The notes below the pieces were generated by a model. That model made no database searches. It was not told the origin of the DNA and saw only the letters and a list, made by a program, of their open reading frames with translations. A stretch of DNA of 64,000 nucleotides. Origin: Brachypterus glaber. Lineage: Eukaryota > Arthropoda > Insecta > Coleoptera > Kateretidae. Below are positions 22,754 to 34,246 of the stretch, piece after piece (positions within the stretch are counted from its first letter, which is position 1; the number at the start of each line of letters is the position of its first letter). The stretch spans positions 38,303,816-38,367,815 of the forward strand of contig OY294044.1 in NCBI GenBank assembly GCA_958510825.1, read 5' to 3'. The position numbers were made by a program, and so were the translations under genes.

Positions 22754-25490
22754 ATGGAAGAAGATTCTTCAGATGATGAATATCTCCCCTTGAAGTACCC
22801 CAATAGTGGAAGGGCAAAAATAATTATTTCTAACTGGAATGCAGACAATGTTGGTGCATCTACATCTAACAACAATAATAATGTGGAAACTCAAATTACA
22901 AATTACAAATGTGATTTTTGCGAAAAATGTTTCCCAACTATTCATGGAATGCGTTGCCACAAAGGTAGAATGCATCGATCCGATCAGTCTTTTTCTGCAT
23001 CCTCATATCATAATTTTTAAAATAATAGTTCAAATCCCAATAATAATTCTACGAATAATGATTTTATTGAAATTATCCAAAAGATATAGAGGAAGAATTT
23101 TGCGAAGAATCCCTAAGGCATCAAGAGTATTAGTGATGTGTTGAAATCAGATTCTAAAGAAGCCCGGTTAAAATTATTTTTATTTTCATCAGTGTGCCTA
23201 AAAGTTGAAAGAAGAAGTAGAAATTCTAACAAAAAGTTCCATGAAAGTTCACTCGCTTCCAAAATTAACATGTTATTAAGATATTTTCCGAATATCTCTA
23301 TCTTTTTCTGAAAACGAACAGCCAGTAAATAATAATAAAGGTAATAAGAAACTTTTAAATAATTTGGATGCTAAGATTGCTGAAAAGGTGTGAAAACTTT
23401 CCGAGAGAGACATAAAAGGAGCACTTAGATTAGCTTGTTCGGACAGTAAAGTAGCCCCTCCTAATTTATCAAACTTTAAAAGTATGCAAGATAAACACCC
23501 TAATAAGAATTCTTCTTCTCAAGTTCCTCCAAGCACAATAAATTGCAATCCTGTTCAAGTTGATGAAAATATGTTGATGTTTGCCATTAAATGCTTCCAA
23601 AGAGGATCCAGTGGAGGTCTAGATGGCTTACGCCCCCAGCACCTTTTGGATATGGTTGACGAACATAATGGTGATGTTTCAAAAAAACTTTTAAGTATCC
23701 TACGCATTTTTATCAACAAAATCTTAGAAGGAAAAATACCTGACTTTGTGAGACCAATTTTTTTTGGTGCGAATTTGTGTTCTTTGGAGAAAAAGGATGG
23801 CAGTCTAAGGCCAATCGCTGTAGGTCTTACTTTAAGATGTTTAGCGTCTAAATGTGCAATCTCTCAAATAAAAGACCGTGTAATTGAATACCTAAAGCCG
23901 CTACAATTTGGATTCGGTGTTCCCGGAGCCATTATTCATGCTGTAAAATCCCTTTTAAGTTCAGAAGATTTTGAAAACCAATACATTCTTAAAATAGATT
24001 TTAAAAACGCTTTTAACATGATTAGACGCGACGTGTTACTTGAGACTACATTTAACCTTTTCCCTGAGATATATCCTTATGTATTCGCGTGTTACGGACA
24101 TGATTCTGAACTGGTTTATGGTGAGTACGTTATTTTGTCTAGAGAGGGCGTTCAACGGGGGGATCCATTATGTCCTTTACTTTTTTGCATAACGTCACAC
24201 CCTCTCTTTTTAAAATTAAAATCGGATTTAAACATCTGGTTTTTAGATGACGGGACTTTAGTTGGTAAAAAAGATGTAATCCTATCCGATCTAGATTTTA
24301 TTGAATATTGACTATTTTTGAATAAGGAAAAATGTGAATTTTTCTCAAAAAATGTAGAACCCTCTTCTAAATTTGATCATCTCAAGTTTGTACCTTTGAA
24401 TGCTTGGAACTTCTTGGAGCACCATTAGGTCCTTTGGCAGAATCTAAAATATTTTAGAAAAAAATCAACACTATTGAATTATTATGTCAGCGCCTTTTTC
24501 ATTTGGAACCTCACCAGGCGCTATTCCTACTTAAAAATTGTATGGCTGTGCCAAGAATGCAATATTTACTTCGAACTACTTATCTTTATAATAATCCTTT
24601 TTTATTTACTTTTAATTCATTAATTCAATCAAATTTAAGTTAGTTATATTTCCTCAGTGAAGTCTACTTTAAATTCATGTGGCATTATCCTATCAAAATT
24701 TTCTGCTGTCACTCCTTATTTTCTCGATAATGCTGTTAATTCTTGGAAACTCTTTGTTAATTCAGATATTATTCCTTCTTCTTCTAAGCAGTCGGATTGG
24801 GACTTTCCTATTATTGAAATGGCCTCAAACAATTTTTTAAATCTCGCCAACAATAATAAGGATAAGGCTGTCCAGCAAAAGGAATCTGGTCTTTGGCTTA
24901 ACGCTCTTCCTATTTCAAATTTAGGTTTACTTTTAAATAAGAATCTTTTACGGGTTTGTGTTGGCTTGAGACTGGGCTCCAATATTGTTGAAGTGCATGA
25001 CTGTGTCTGTGGGAGTAAAGTCGACCAATCTGGTACGCATGGCCTATCATGCTCTAGGAGTAGTGGTCGCTATAGCAGACATTTGGAGGCCAATGAAATC
25101 ATAAAAAAAGCGTTAACAACCATTAACTTGCATCCTGTTCTTGAACCTGAAGGCCTTTTAGCAAGGATAGATGGAGAGCGTCCAGATGGTATGTCTCTAG
25201 TACCCTACTCCAGGGGAAAGTGTTTGGTCTGGGACTTTACTTGCACGGACACATTGGCATTTTCCAACATACCTGAGAGCGCCAATCGTTCCGGTGCGGC
25301 CGCTGAAAAGGCTGAGCGTCGAAAAATTAATAAATTCATTTTACTTTCTTCGAACTATCTTTTCTACCCTATCGCAATCGAAACATTTGGTAGTTTTGGA
25401 CCTATCACTAAAAAACTTTTGAACGAAGTTTGCCATAAACTGGATCAGACTTCACATAATCCTTATGAGGGCATGTATTTTAGGGTTTAG
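22754..25490 (+). pseudogene. Restriction-like-endonuclease non-LTR retrotransposon (R2 superfamily, Utopia-like), decayed
   Basis: Three open pieces lie in order. 22754-23020 has an acidic start and a C2H2 finger CDFCEKCFPTIHGMRCHKGR (near 22913-22970). 23484-24311 is an RT with RGSSGGLDGLRPQHL, KKDGSLRPIAVG, LKIDFKNAFN, GVQRGDPLCPLLFC and WFLDDGTL, where the usual YADD is FLDD. 24657-25490 has a finger-like HDCVCGSK...THGLSC segment, then RPDGMSL...CLVWDFTCTDTLA, the PD-(D/E)xK restriction-like endonuclease, and the AAEKAERRKINK block. Frameshifts and stops at 23020-23480 and 24311-24657 break it. The order N-terminal finger, RT, C-terminal finger, RLE is that of R2/NeSL/Utopia elements. 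The clade name is my best guess. Confidence 0.75.
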
Positions 25491-26191
25491 GGAAAGGTTG
25501 AGTGTAGCAATACAAAGGGGTAATGCTGTCAGTGTTTTGGGTACTTTTGGGGAGAAAGGGGAAGATATTTAGTCATTTTTATTTTTATTTTAGTTATATA
25601 TATATATATGTATATTTTTTTTATTTTTATTTTGTTATTTTAATTAATTTTTGGTATGTTTTATTATTGTTAATTATTATACAGCCTGTTCCAGAACTCG
25701 CGTACCGAAATTTGAGGGTATATTAAAAACCCTCTGGAAAATATGAAAAAAATTTAAAAAAAAATCCATCTTTAATACTAATTAAAAAGGAAGCTATTTA
25801 ATCTGACCAATCCTGTTGCTGATGTTAAATTACCTAAAAATTAGTTTATTAGTAACTATGGTTGCATTTTAATGGTTGACTCGTGCATTGTTTAAGACTT
25901 TCAACTTTAGAATCTTTTTAGGTTATTATATTTTGACAAAACCGACAGAGGCTATCAAATATTCTATTTTTATAGGGTCACTCCATCCGGCGGTGGTTTT
26001 ATGATACCCGTCTTAGACTGCAGCAACAAACTGCCGCTGAATGTAGTGTTTTTTTTTAATTAGAAACTCAGATCTCTTAATTGATTTACTGGCTATAAAT
26101 TCTTAATACAAATTAATAAAATAAAAATACAATAACTGAATTTTATTTATTTATTTCAAAGTAATGAACATAGGAAAAATTTTTATCGGTG

Positions 26192-26403
26192 TTCCGAAAA
26201 GAGAACATTCTAGCTAGAATGTAATTTTAAGATTGGTGCAGAGTGCAAGGAATTTTGGAAGTTTAAACGCAAACAGAAAAGTGGTTGGAGACACTTCGCG
26301 AAATGCAAAAACTGTTGATAATAAAGAAGCTGTCATTTAGACTTTTGAAGAATAATCTGAAACAAGCATTAGTATCGTGGCAAGAAATCTTGATATGTCT
26401 GTC
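26192..26403 (+). pseudogene. Inverted fragment of the mariner transposase N-terminal domain
   Basis: In the plus frame from 26192 the translation contains NVILRLVQSARN, AKTVDNKEAVI and SISIVARNLDMS. These match NVILRLVQRARN, PRTVDNEEAVI and LSIVARNLDMS of the minus-strand transposase in the same element. Three in-frame stops are present. The orientation is opposite to the main transposase. Confidence 0.8.
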
Positions 26404-26477
26404 CTGTGTTTAATAAACTCTAAAAGATGAAGAAACGCATTATTTTTAGCAAACTCGCGTTCAATGTATGAAGCATG

Positions 26478-27394
26478 CTAAAGAATATGTTCAAAATGAC
26501 CTCCACCAACTTGAACACATAAAGCAGCTCTTTTTAACAGACTTCTCCTGGCATTAATAATCATATTTGGAGTTACTGACTCAAGCGCTTCATGTATTCG
26601 GTCTCCTAGTTCTTCTACAGTGTCTGGCATATTTCTATACACTAAATTTTTTACATGTCCCCATAAAAAGAAGTCCATTGGAGTGAGATCAGGGGATCTA
26701 GGAGGCCACCTTCTGGGACCCCCACGGCCTATCCATTCTGAGAAATGCACTGGACAGCCATCATGTTGAAACCAGATGTTATCCACATTTGCCAACCTTT
26801 GAAGTGGGATGTCATCAATAAGATTTTCCTTCATCCCTTAAGAAGTTAGTGTAGGTTTCGCCATTCAATCTGCCAGGAAACTCATGGGGTCCAACCTAAA
26901 AACAAATATTTTAAGCATTTTATGGTGGTTTATTTCTCAAAATAACTTACTATAGCATCTCCCAATATTCCGGCCCAACTATTCAAGGAAACCCTTCGTT
27001 GGGGATTTCCTTGCCTGAAGGCATGGGGATTTTCCTGTCCCCAAACATGCATTTTTTCATCTTTTAGAATTCGTTGAACAGAGGTCTTAGACATATCAAG
27101 ATTTCTAGCCACGATACTAAGGCTTGTTTCAGGTTCTTCTTCAAAAGCCTGAATGACAGCTTCTTCATTATCAACAGTTCTTGGAGTTCGCGGAGCGCCT
27201 CCAATCTCTTTTTTGTTTGGAGTTAAATTTCCAGAATTTCTTGCCCTTTGCACCAATCTTAAAATAACATTTCTGCTAGGATGTTCTCTATTGGGAAAAC
27301 GAATAGAATATTCTACAGATGTAGCTGAAGCACTCCGGCCACACTCGCCATATAAAATTAGCATTTCGCAATACTCTTCTGAAGTAAACATCAT
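26478..27394 (-). pseudogene. mariner transposase (DUF4817-type HTH + DDE), intron, internally deleted
   Basis: From the minus-strand ATG near 27394 the first exon has MMFTSEEYCEMLILYGECGR and FPNREHPSR (the DUF4817-like helix-turn-helix), then SIVARNLDMSKTSVQRIL and WAGILGD. A 55-bp intron with GTAAGT (26950) and TTTTTAG (26896) removes the stop and joins in phase to VGPHEFPGRLNGE. A frameshift follows near 26838, then WFQHDGCPVHFS and WPPRSPDLTPMDFFLWG, the second and third catalytic Asp regions. About 15-20 residues normally between HFS and WIGRGGP are missing. The family's job is cut-and-paste at TA. This copy should be inactive. Confidence 0.85.
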
Positions 27395-27788
27395 GAAAGT
27401 TTTGATATTTTTTTATGACATTAATAAATATTTATGTCACATTAATCACCATGTCAACCTACAGAATATGTACCTGCAATAGTTAAATTTTCTTCCATAG
27501 CTACAAATTCAACCTTTAATGATAATTTATAATCAGCAACAGTATTGGTCCACTTAAAGCGTTCTTATTTTTGAATTGAACGAAGATGGATTTTTTTTGA
27601 AATTTTTTTCATATTTTCCAGAGGGTTTTTAATATACCCTCAAATTTCGGTACGCGAGTTCTGGAACAGGCTGTATGTATTATTATTATATTATTATATA
27701 TTTATTGCAATATGTAACCTTTCAGAAAAATAAGAATAAAAAATAAACTATAATTTCAAATTTAAATTTAAATATACTTACCTACTGA

Positions 27789-28042
27789 AGAAAGACCACT
27801 TAACATTATGAAGGCGAAAAATTTTCTAATTATACATTTTGCTCTAATCCCCACGGCTTTAAAATAACCCCTTTAGAAAAAGCCTTATTACTGAAAAATA
27901 TAACAATATTTTAAATAATTAAAGTTACCTACAGAATCGGACATGTTTTGAGCTTATTCATTCAAAATTTTGTATAGATCGGTCAAAAGGCAAACAAGTT
28001 ATAATGGTTTAAAAAGTGGCCGGTTTTTTTTGGCCCACCCTG
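27789..28042. repeat. Right copy of the 260-bp inverted repeat (partner at 14103-14358)
   Basis: It reads inward-out as GAAAGACCACTTAAC ... AGTGGCCGG ... GGCCCACCCTG ending at 28042, the complement of the left copy with a few small differences. The flanking dinucleotides (TA at left, CA at right) do not match. Confidence 0.8.
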
Positions 28043-29710
28043 CAGTTGTCAAGTTTTGGACACTGTCCTATTTTATTAAAAGCTGTATGTGAGTAAACAA
28101 ACTATGGCAACGGCGATTTTCTTTTGTTACTTGCCGTTGCTGTTGGGGAGTGAAGTAGACTCGACTAATCTAGTGTCCTTGGGAAATTTGGGAAATTTGA
28201 TTAAGAAATTCGTAGAGCCGAAGACCTTTTTTTGTTTTTTTTTTGGCCGGTAAATTTGTTAGTTGGAAAATTAGAGTGTTACAGTTGGGAATTTTGTCAA
28301 AGGCGAGGAGATATATTATAAAAGTAACTTTTTTTAACATTTGAATATGTACTAAATTTAATTACTATGTTTGTTTGCCCACTTGCATTTACGGCGTTTT
28401 TTTTGCAAAAAAGAAATATGGATTAAAGTGTCGATAATTTTATAAGTACATGCGTTTTGACAATCTTATAAAAAAAATCTTTAAAAATAAATGTTGATAA
28501 AAAAATATAAATACATATTTTTCTGTTTAAAACGCAATTTTTTGGATTAAACAATAGCAATTTTTATTTCAGGATGTCAGGATCTCTTATTAAAGATTTA
28601 ATGGACCATTCTATACCAACGCTATAAACTTGACAACGAATTAAATTCTGATTTTATGATTTTACATTTAAAGAAATTGCATTTTGCATTTTCTGGACTA
28701 AATTATATGGTGAAACGAAATATTAATTTTTAGCAGAAAAGATCTAAATAGAAAATATATATTTTTTTATTTGCAGGAGGTCGTTGGGATTACATTATTA
28801 AACTGAACCATATATAATAAATACGCACCTAAAATATCTCAGTTACCTGCCATATTTTTAATAATAGTGTCATGAGTGTAATGTCCCAAATGGATATTTG
28901 GAAAAGACTGGTATTTTGTTTCACCTTTTAAAATAACTATAATATGCCTGCATTTTAAATTATTATTATTGTTAAATAGTATTTTATTAAATTTCAATTT
29001 CAGTGTATTTATTTATTATGAATCCGAGGTTATTACAGTAATTTGCATTATCTGATCAGCTTAATAGATAAGAAGAAACGCGACGTAAAAAATACAAATT
29101 TATATGACAAATTGAAATTAATAAAATAAAAAATCGACAATCCGTAAAATATTTTAAATAACTATTGCTTTAATTTCTTACGTATATCTGGTTTATATTT
29201 GTTTAACGGAAACGGATATATGCTTAAAACGAGAAACGAAATACGTTTGAATCAGCGATCGAAGGTGTTCATTTAGTCTGGCTAGTTAGCAATAAAATGA
29301 TAAAAACTAAAGATTTTTACCGCTCGGTTGACTTTCTTCTCAGTAAAGATCACCAAGCGCTTCCCGTATTCACAGATACAGCTGGATAACATATTATGTT
29401 GAAACAAAACCCGCCACGAAAAGGTTAAACCTCTCCGGATTTATAAATATATAGATATACATTGAGAAAGTTAACATTTTAAACTAACTTTAACGACTAA
29501 CTTTTTAATTCTTATTTTGTGTTCTTTCTTAAAATTTTTAAGATTGTTTTATATACTATATTTTTATTTACTGTGTTATAATAGTTTAGGCTTTTTATAT
29601 GTTATCTATTCTACTCTTTGACGCAAATATCTATGCAAAAAAGTACCAAGTGTTATTTTTTTATTTCGGGATTATTGCAATATGTTGCATATTGAGAGCT
29701 AAGGATACAA
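28043..29710. other. AT-rich non-coding DNA
   Basis: No coding frame, RNA gene or repeat recognised over this 1.7 kb. Confidence 0.5.
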
Positions 29711-29921
29711 AGACCAATGATCACCATTTTCAGAAATAAATAAAATTTATTTCCGAAGATAAATTACAAAGAAAACTACTTGAGTTTCCCATAAATCGAC
29801 AAATTGGCACTTTTCCTTTTGATAAAATATAATACACAATAAAGTACCAATTTGTTGATTTATTGAAAACTCAAAACTTTGAGGTCGTTTTCTGAAAAGT
29901 GAACATGGTGATCATTGGTCT
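29711..29921. mobile_element. Small palindromic MITE-like element
   Basis: AGACCAATGATCACCAT (29711) is mirrored at 29905-29921. Inner blocks (TTCAGAAA/TTTCTGAA, AATCGACAAATTGG and its near-complement CCAATTTGTTGATT) also face each other across about 210 bases. Confidence 0.6.
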
Positions 29922-29941
29922 GTTAGTATTCTCAGCCACAT

Positions 29942-30607
29942 TGTCCAAATTTAAAGTTATACGTTAAATTAATAGAATATTTTAACTAATTTAATTTGGT
30001 TCTTGCATACGATTTAATTTAGCTCATAAAAATATTTTATACAAATCTTTAATTTAATATGTACTAACTACTGCTTGTTTTTAAAACTATAATCACCATA
30101 GATTTTCTTATTACCAAAGAAAGAGGTTTTGTGATGGAAATAGTGCCACTGAATGGATAAATGATAGTTTTTATAAAATAAATAATTATTCCAAGATTAA
30201 GCATTTTTTATTCTTTTGCCTTATATTTTATAGGACATTTTCAAAAAGTAAAAAGTTCTTTAATATATATAACAGTTAAAATCATAAAACTTTTTATACA
30301 TAAAGATTATGTTGCCATTTGAAAACAGAGATTGTGGTATTTTCACAATTACCGATTAAATTGTCCAAATTTAAAGTTATGTTAAGTTAAATTAATAGAA
30401 TATTTTAACTAATTTAATTAAGTTCTTTTTTTGCATACGATTTAATTTAGCTCATAAAAATATTTTATACAAATCTTTAATTTAATATGTACTAAATACT
30501 GCTTGTTTTTAAAACTATAATCACTCTAGATTTTCTTATTACCAAAGAAAGAGGTTTTGTGATGAAAATAGTGCCACTGAATGGATAAATGATATTTTTT
30601 ATAAAAT
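29942..30607 (+). repeat. Imperfect tandem duplication, period about 417 bp
   Basis: The block TTGTCCAAATTTAAAGTTAT through GCCACTGAATGGATAAATGA occurs at about 29942-30187 and again at about 30361-30606 with small indels. The second copy runs straight into the ATT tail of the minus-strand LINE. No coding content. Confidence 0.75.
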
Positions 30608-30626
30608 AATAATAATAATAATAATC

Positions 30627-31178
30627 TTCATTAGGATTCTTGCTATTAAATACAATTTAACAATATAATAATACTAAAATTTATAAATATTAAACAATAT
30701 TAATATTTACCTATATTAAACAATACTAAAATTAGACAATATATATTTACGACAATTCTTTTAAAATAGTTTTAAACTGTCAGACTCTTTTATAAAATTT
30801 GGTAAGTTATTATACATTATCAGTCCGTTATGGAATATGTCGTTTTGACTATAATTGTTTCTTATCATATTAATACCATATTGTTGCGAGTGTGGAGCTG
30901 ATGTACATCTCTAATGAAGTTAACATGGTCTGTTAAGTTTTTTGGTAATAAACCCTTTATCATTTTAAACACAAATACCAAGGTATTATAATTTATTGTT
31001 TGTTTTACACTTAATAACCCTTAATAAGCTGCTACATTTTAAATTATCCTTAGTGCCTGACTGTTTTTTTTTAATTTCCATTATTTTGTTATTTGCCAAC
31101 AGAAATAAAATTGTTGAGCAGTAATTGAAGTGCGGAATAATAATTGTTTTGTAAATAGTTGTTTTAGTCCATTCGGTT
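30627..31178 (-). pseudogene. LINE RT C-terminal fragment and 3' end
   Basis: The minus translation starts LTEWTKTTIYKTIIIPHF (31178), continues NYCSTILFLL, and with frameshifts runs to FVFKMIKGLLP (about 30970-30935) and HVNF. The non-coding 3' end reaches the ATT tail at 30607-30626. Confidence 0.75.
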
Positions 31179-31982
31179 AAAGGGCATAGCCCAATAAGAT
31201 GGTGAAAAGTCCCCCCTCTGGGATTTTTCCGGACATAGGGCATTCGATTCGGTATCAAAAAAGACCAAGCCCCCTAAATTTTTAGCCCACCAGGGCGCCT
31301 CTAGCGGCCGCTAGCGCAAATAATTTTGAGATAACTCGGGCTCAAAATAATATTTTTACATGCAGTTTGCTGCATTCGAACGGGCTTTCAATGGAGTATA
31401 TTTGTGATTTTTTTTTAGATTTTTTGGCTTCATAACCAAAAAATGGCGGCCATTTCAATATTTGTAACGTGATTTTCAGGACTTTTTCTATTCCCGGCAC
31501 AAAATTGAAAAATGGCATTTTATAACATTTTTCATTACCTTTCAGATGGTATATTGCGAATAAATTTTTAAGTGGTGCAAAAGGTCAAAAAAAACGGCAA
31601 ATATCCGATTTTGGTCATTTTCGACCGATTTTTGACCAATTGCTGATCTTCTTGCGACGTTTTTGTGGGCAATGAGTCAATATCAAGTCCCTAAGACACT
31701 CAAACCCAAGTTTTAGTCCCTCGGGAAAGCTGCTCCTGGTAAACAGACCACTAAAATCGTTTTAACACCGTCAAAAACCCCCAAGTCCCACTTTTCCATT
31801 GTGATCCGTTCCGTCTGAAACCCACATTTCGACTTAATTTCTCACCGTCCAGAACATTTAATCAAGCAAGTAATGCCAGGAACAGCATCAGCGTCCTGAA
31901 AACCCCCCAGCCTTTGATATGATCCACCTCTATTCCCTTATATTCCTGGGATAGATAAAGACCGTTTCTAAAGGATAGGCAT

Positions 31983-32274
31983 TTTACAACTTGGAAGTCA
32001 AGAAAGGCTTTTTAAAAAGAATTATATTAATTAAACAAAGTTACATGGACTATAGCTAAAGAATTAATGAATGCAGTAAAATCTTAACTAAAGCTTAAAT
32101 ACTAAATATAAATGCTGACAGGGCAGTTCCCATGGTTCGAAGGCTAGACGGCCAGCTATCGGCAGTCTGGGTTCCATTCAGCAGCTTTACGCACGTACAG
32201 GGTATCAGATTACGTCTGTGGGTGTTGATAAGCATGATGCAATATTGTGCAATCGGGAGTGCCAGCATATAACA
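31983..32274 (-). repeat. 3' LTR (in element orientation)
   Basis: 292 bp, adjoining the GGCAT duplication on its outer side. The purine-rich tract CTTTATGGAGGGAGC (minus strand, 32275-32290) lies just inside it and is the likely plus-strand primer. Confidence 0.9.
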
Positions 32275-32329
32275 GCTCCCTCCATAAAGAAAGTTGCTGG
32301 TCTAACGAAGAACAGCAACTTCAGTGAAG

Positions 32330-34184
32330 TTAGGTGGATGTTTGGGAGTTGATTTTTATTAATTTGGCTTCTTCTACGGTAGCGTCAGTAATTCTAATAC
32401 TTGGGCGTCTGCGGGTGATTCTTGTTATAAGGGGAAGTCTGTTGTTGGTAGAGGGTCCTGGGGGTGGTTGGTCATCGTTGTTTGAAGGGTTAAAGAGGAT
32501 TGCCTGTCTTCCTCTTTTCCTTTTAAAAGGTTGACATTTATAGGCTATCAGGATTATAATAAGGAGTATAATAATGATTATAGTGATACAAGTATACCAG
32601 TGTAGATATTTTGTAGTAAAAGGTTGTTCATTTATCATGTCATCTAGTTGTTCGCTATATTTATTTAATTTGTGTTCGGCCATGTTTAACTCGTCTAAAT
32701 TTAATTTACCTATTTTTAGAGGAGTTAGTTTTGGAAGGTTGGCTGCATCAGGAAGATCCTTGCAGCAGTCAAATGGAATTTCAGGAGTACTTAAAATAAC
32801 TGAGTAATTTGAGCTTCTTTCAAATGTAGATAAGATTCTTGTAGATCCAACATATCCGGAACAGGATGGCGTGAGTTTTAAAATTGAGTTATGTGTAGCA
32901 AATGAAGTTTGAGTACCAGTATTTGTAAAGGTTATGGTGATCGGGATCCGGTGAGATACAACAAGGAGCCAAGTGTTTGCTCCCAAGGGTTGTACATGGT
33001 AATCCTCGATGTTGAAAGTGCTGACCTGGCAATTTTGTGGAAGTGCCAGAGGGTGGTTTAGTATTTGTGCTTCACAGGGTGCTGTCGAATCGATTGGGTA
33101 TGTTATCAGGTCGTAACATATTTTGAATTTATTTCCAGTGGCTGAGAGTGATTTGCATTTGTCTATATTTGCAACTTGTGTATAAAACCTATTATCATCG
33201 GACACTGCTAAGTATTTTGAAGAAGTAAGGACTGTATGAAAAAGGAGTGTTCTAGGATCAGGAGTAGGTAAAGAGTAGAGGTGTAATAAATTGTATAAGT
33301 CGTTTTCAACCAAAGGGATAGATAAAATAAAAATAATTCTATTATTAGTTTGATAAGCTTCTAGTTCAATAATATCTAGAAAATTAGCGATATTTTGAAA
33401 CCTGGGTTGCAAGGGTAGTTTTCCCTTTTCAGTGGTTTGTGAAATTTTTTGATAATTGATCTAATAAATCCAAGGGTTGGATTATAGAAGGGTGGAGAAC
33501 TTTTAATCTTGCAAAAGTTATACTATTTAAAATATTATCTAACTCTCCATCAATGTGCATGAAAGATTCTATTAACTGTTCACAAATAGTAAATATTTTT
33601 AACTTGGCCGCAAGGTAATTTTGGTTATCAGTTATATTATAAAGATCGGCTTCATTCATTTTTAAATCGTTATTAAACGTTTCCTCATCGATCTTCAACC
33701 TTTTTATAGTCTGATTAAAGTTTTTTATTGTTTGAGTAGTTACGAGAATTTGGTTTTTCATAAGATTTTGAATTTCATGATCGTCTTTTTCTAATTTGTT
33801 TATACATTTTTCGTAATATTCCCCATCACTGGCATCTAAATTGCCGGTAATAGTTTTCCAAATAGTGCCTATTCCGTTAAAGATACCTCTTTTATTTCGG
33901 TTAAGGTTAGGATTTTGAAAGTTTACGTCACCTTTGATTTCTGAGAATTTATTTGTAATAGTTTCTGAAATTTTATCTAAAATATGAGTATGGGATCTAA
34001 CGTACGTAGAAAGGTACATTAGTCGGGGGTTCGAGTCTTTAGTTAGTAGGTTATCAATGTTTTTCAGTATTATCTGATTACGCTCAAAGGATACTTGCAA
34101 AAGAGAAATATCTTTATAGACCAGGAGTTTCCATTTATCATTAGAAATTTTGATAGTGCCTTCATGATAATAGTACAAACCCAA
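32330..34184 (-). pseudogene. Errantivirus env (baculovirus F-like fusion glycoprotein), frameshifted
   Basis: Two minus frames, 34184-33429 and 33412-32330, together cover an envelope protein. The first contains a basic furin-type site RNKR followed by GIFNGIGTIW, the start of a fusion peptide as in gypsy Env and baculovirus F proteins, and heptad-like helices. The second contains paired Cys, a hydrophobic segment (about 32585-32530) and a basic cytoplasmic tail. A one-base change near an A run at about 33445 separates them, and the N-terminal signal region before 34184 is unclear. Homologues mediate membrane fusion; this copy is broken. Confidence 0.85.
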
Positions 34185-34246
34185 AGTGTTATTAAGCGGA
34201 GTTAACGTAAATTGTTCCTGGGATACGCACGTTCTCAGGAAGATGG

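Larger units (their letters stand above)
25682..27673. mobile_element. mariner-type transposon, about 90-bp TIRs, TA duplication
   Basis: CAGCCTGTTCCAGAACTCGC at 25682 is mirrored at the right end (27673). The inverted match runs about 90 bases, and TA flanks both sides (25680-25681 and 27674-27675). The transposase lies on the minus strand. The left half contains a second, inverted and decayed copy of the transposase N-terminus, so the element is a rearranged, partly palindromic derivative. Confidence 0.85.

Noticed and set aside
24716..24982. 88-codon minus ORF opposite the RLE element
   Set aside because: A shadow of the plus-strand coding sequence, with no independent support.
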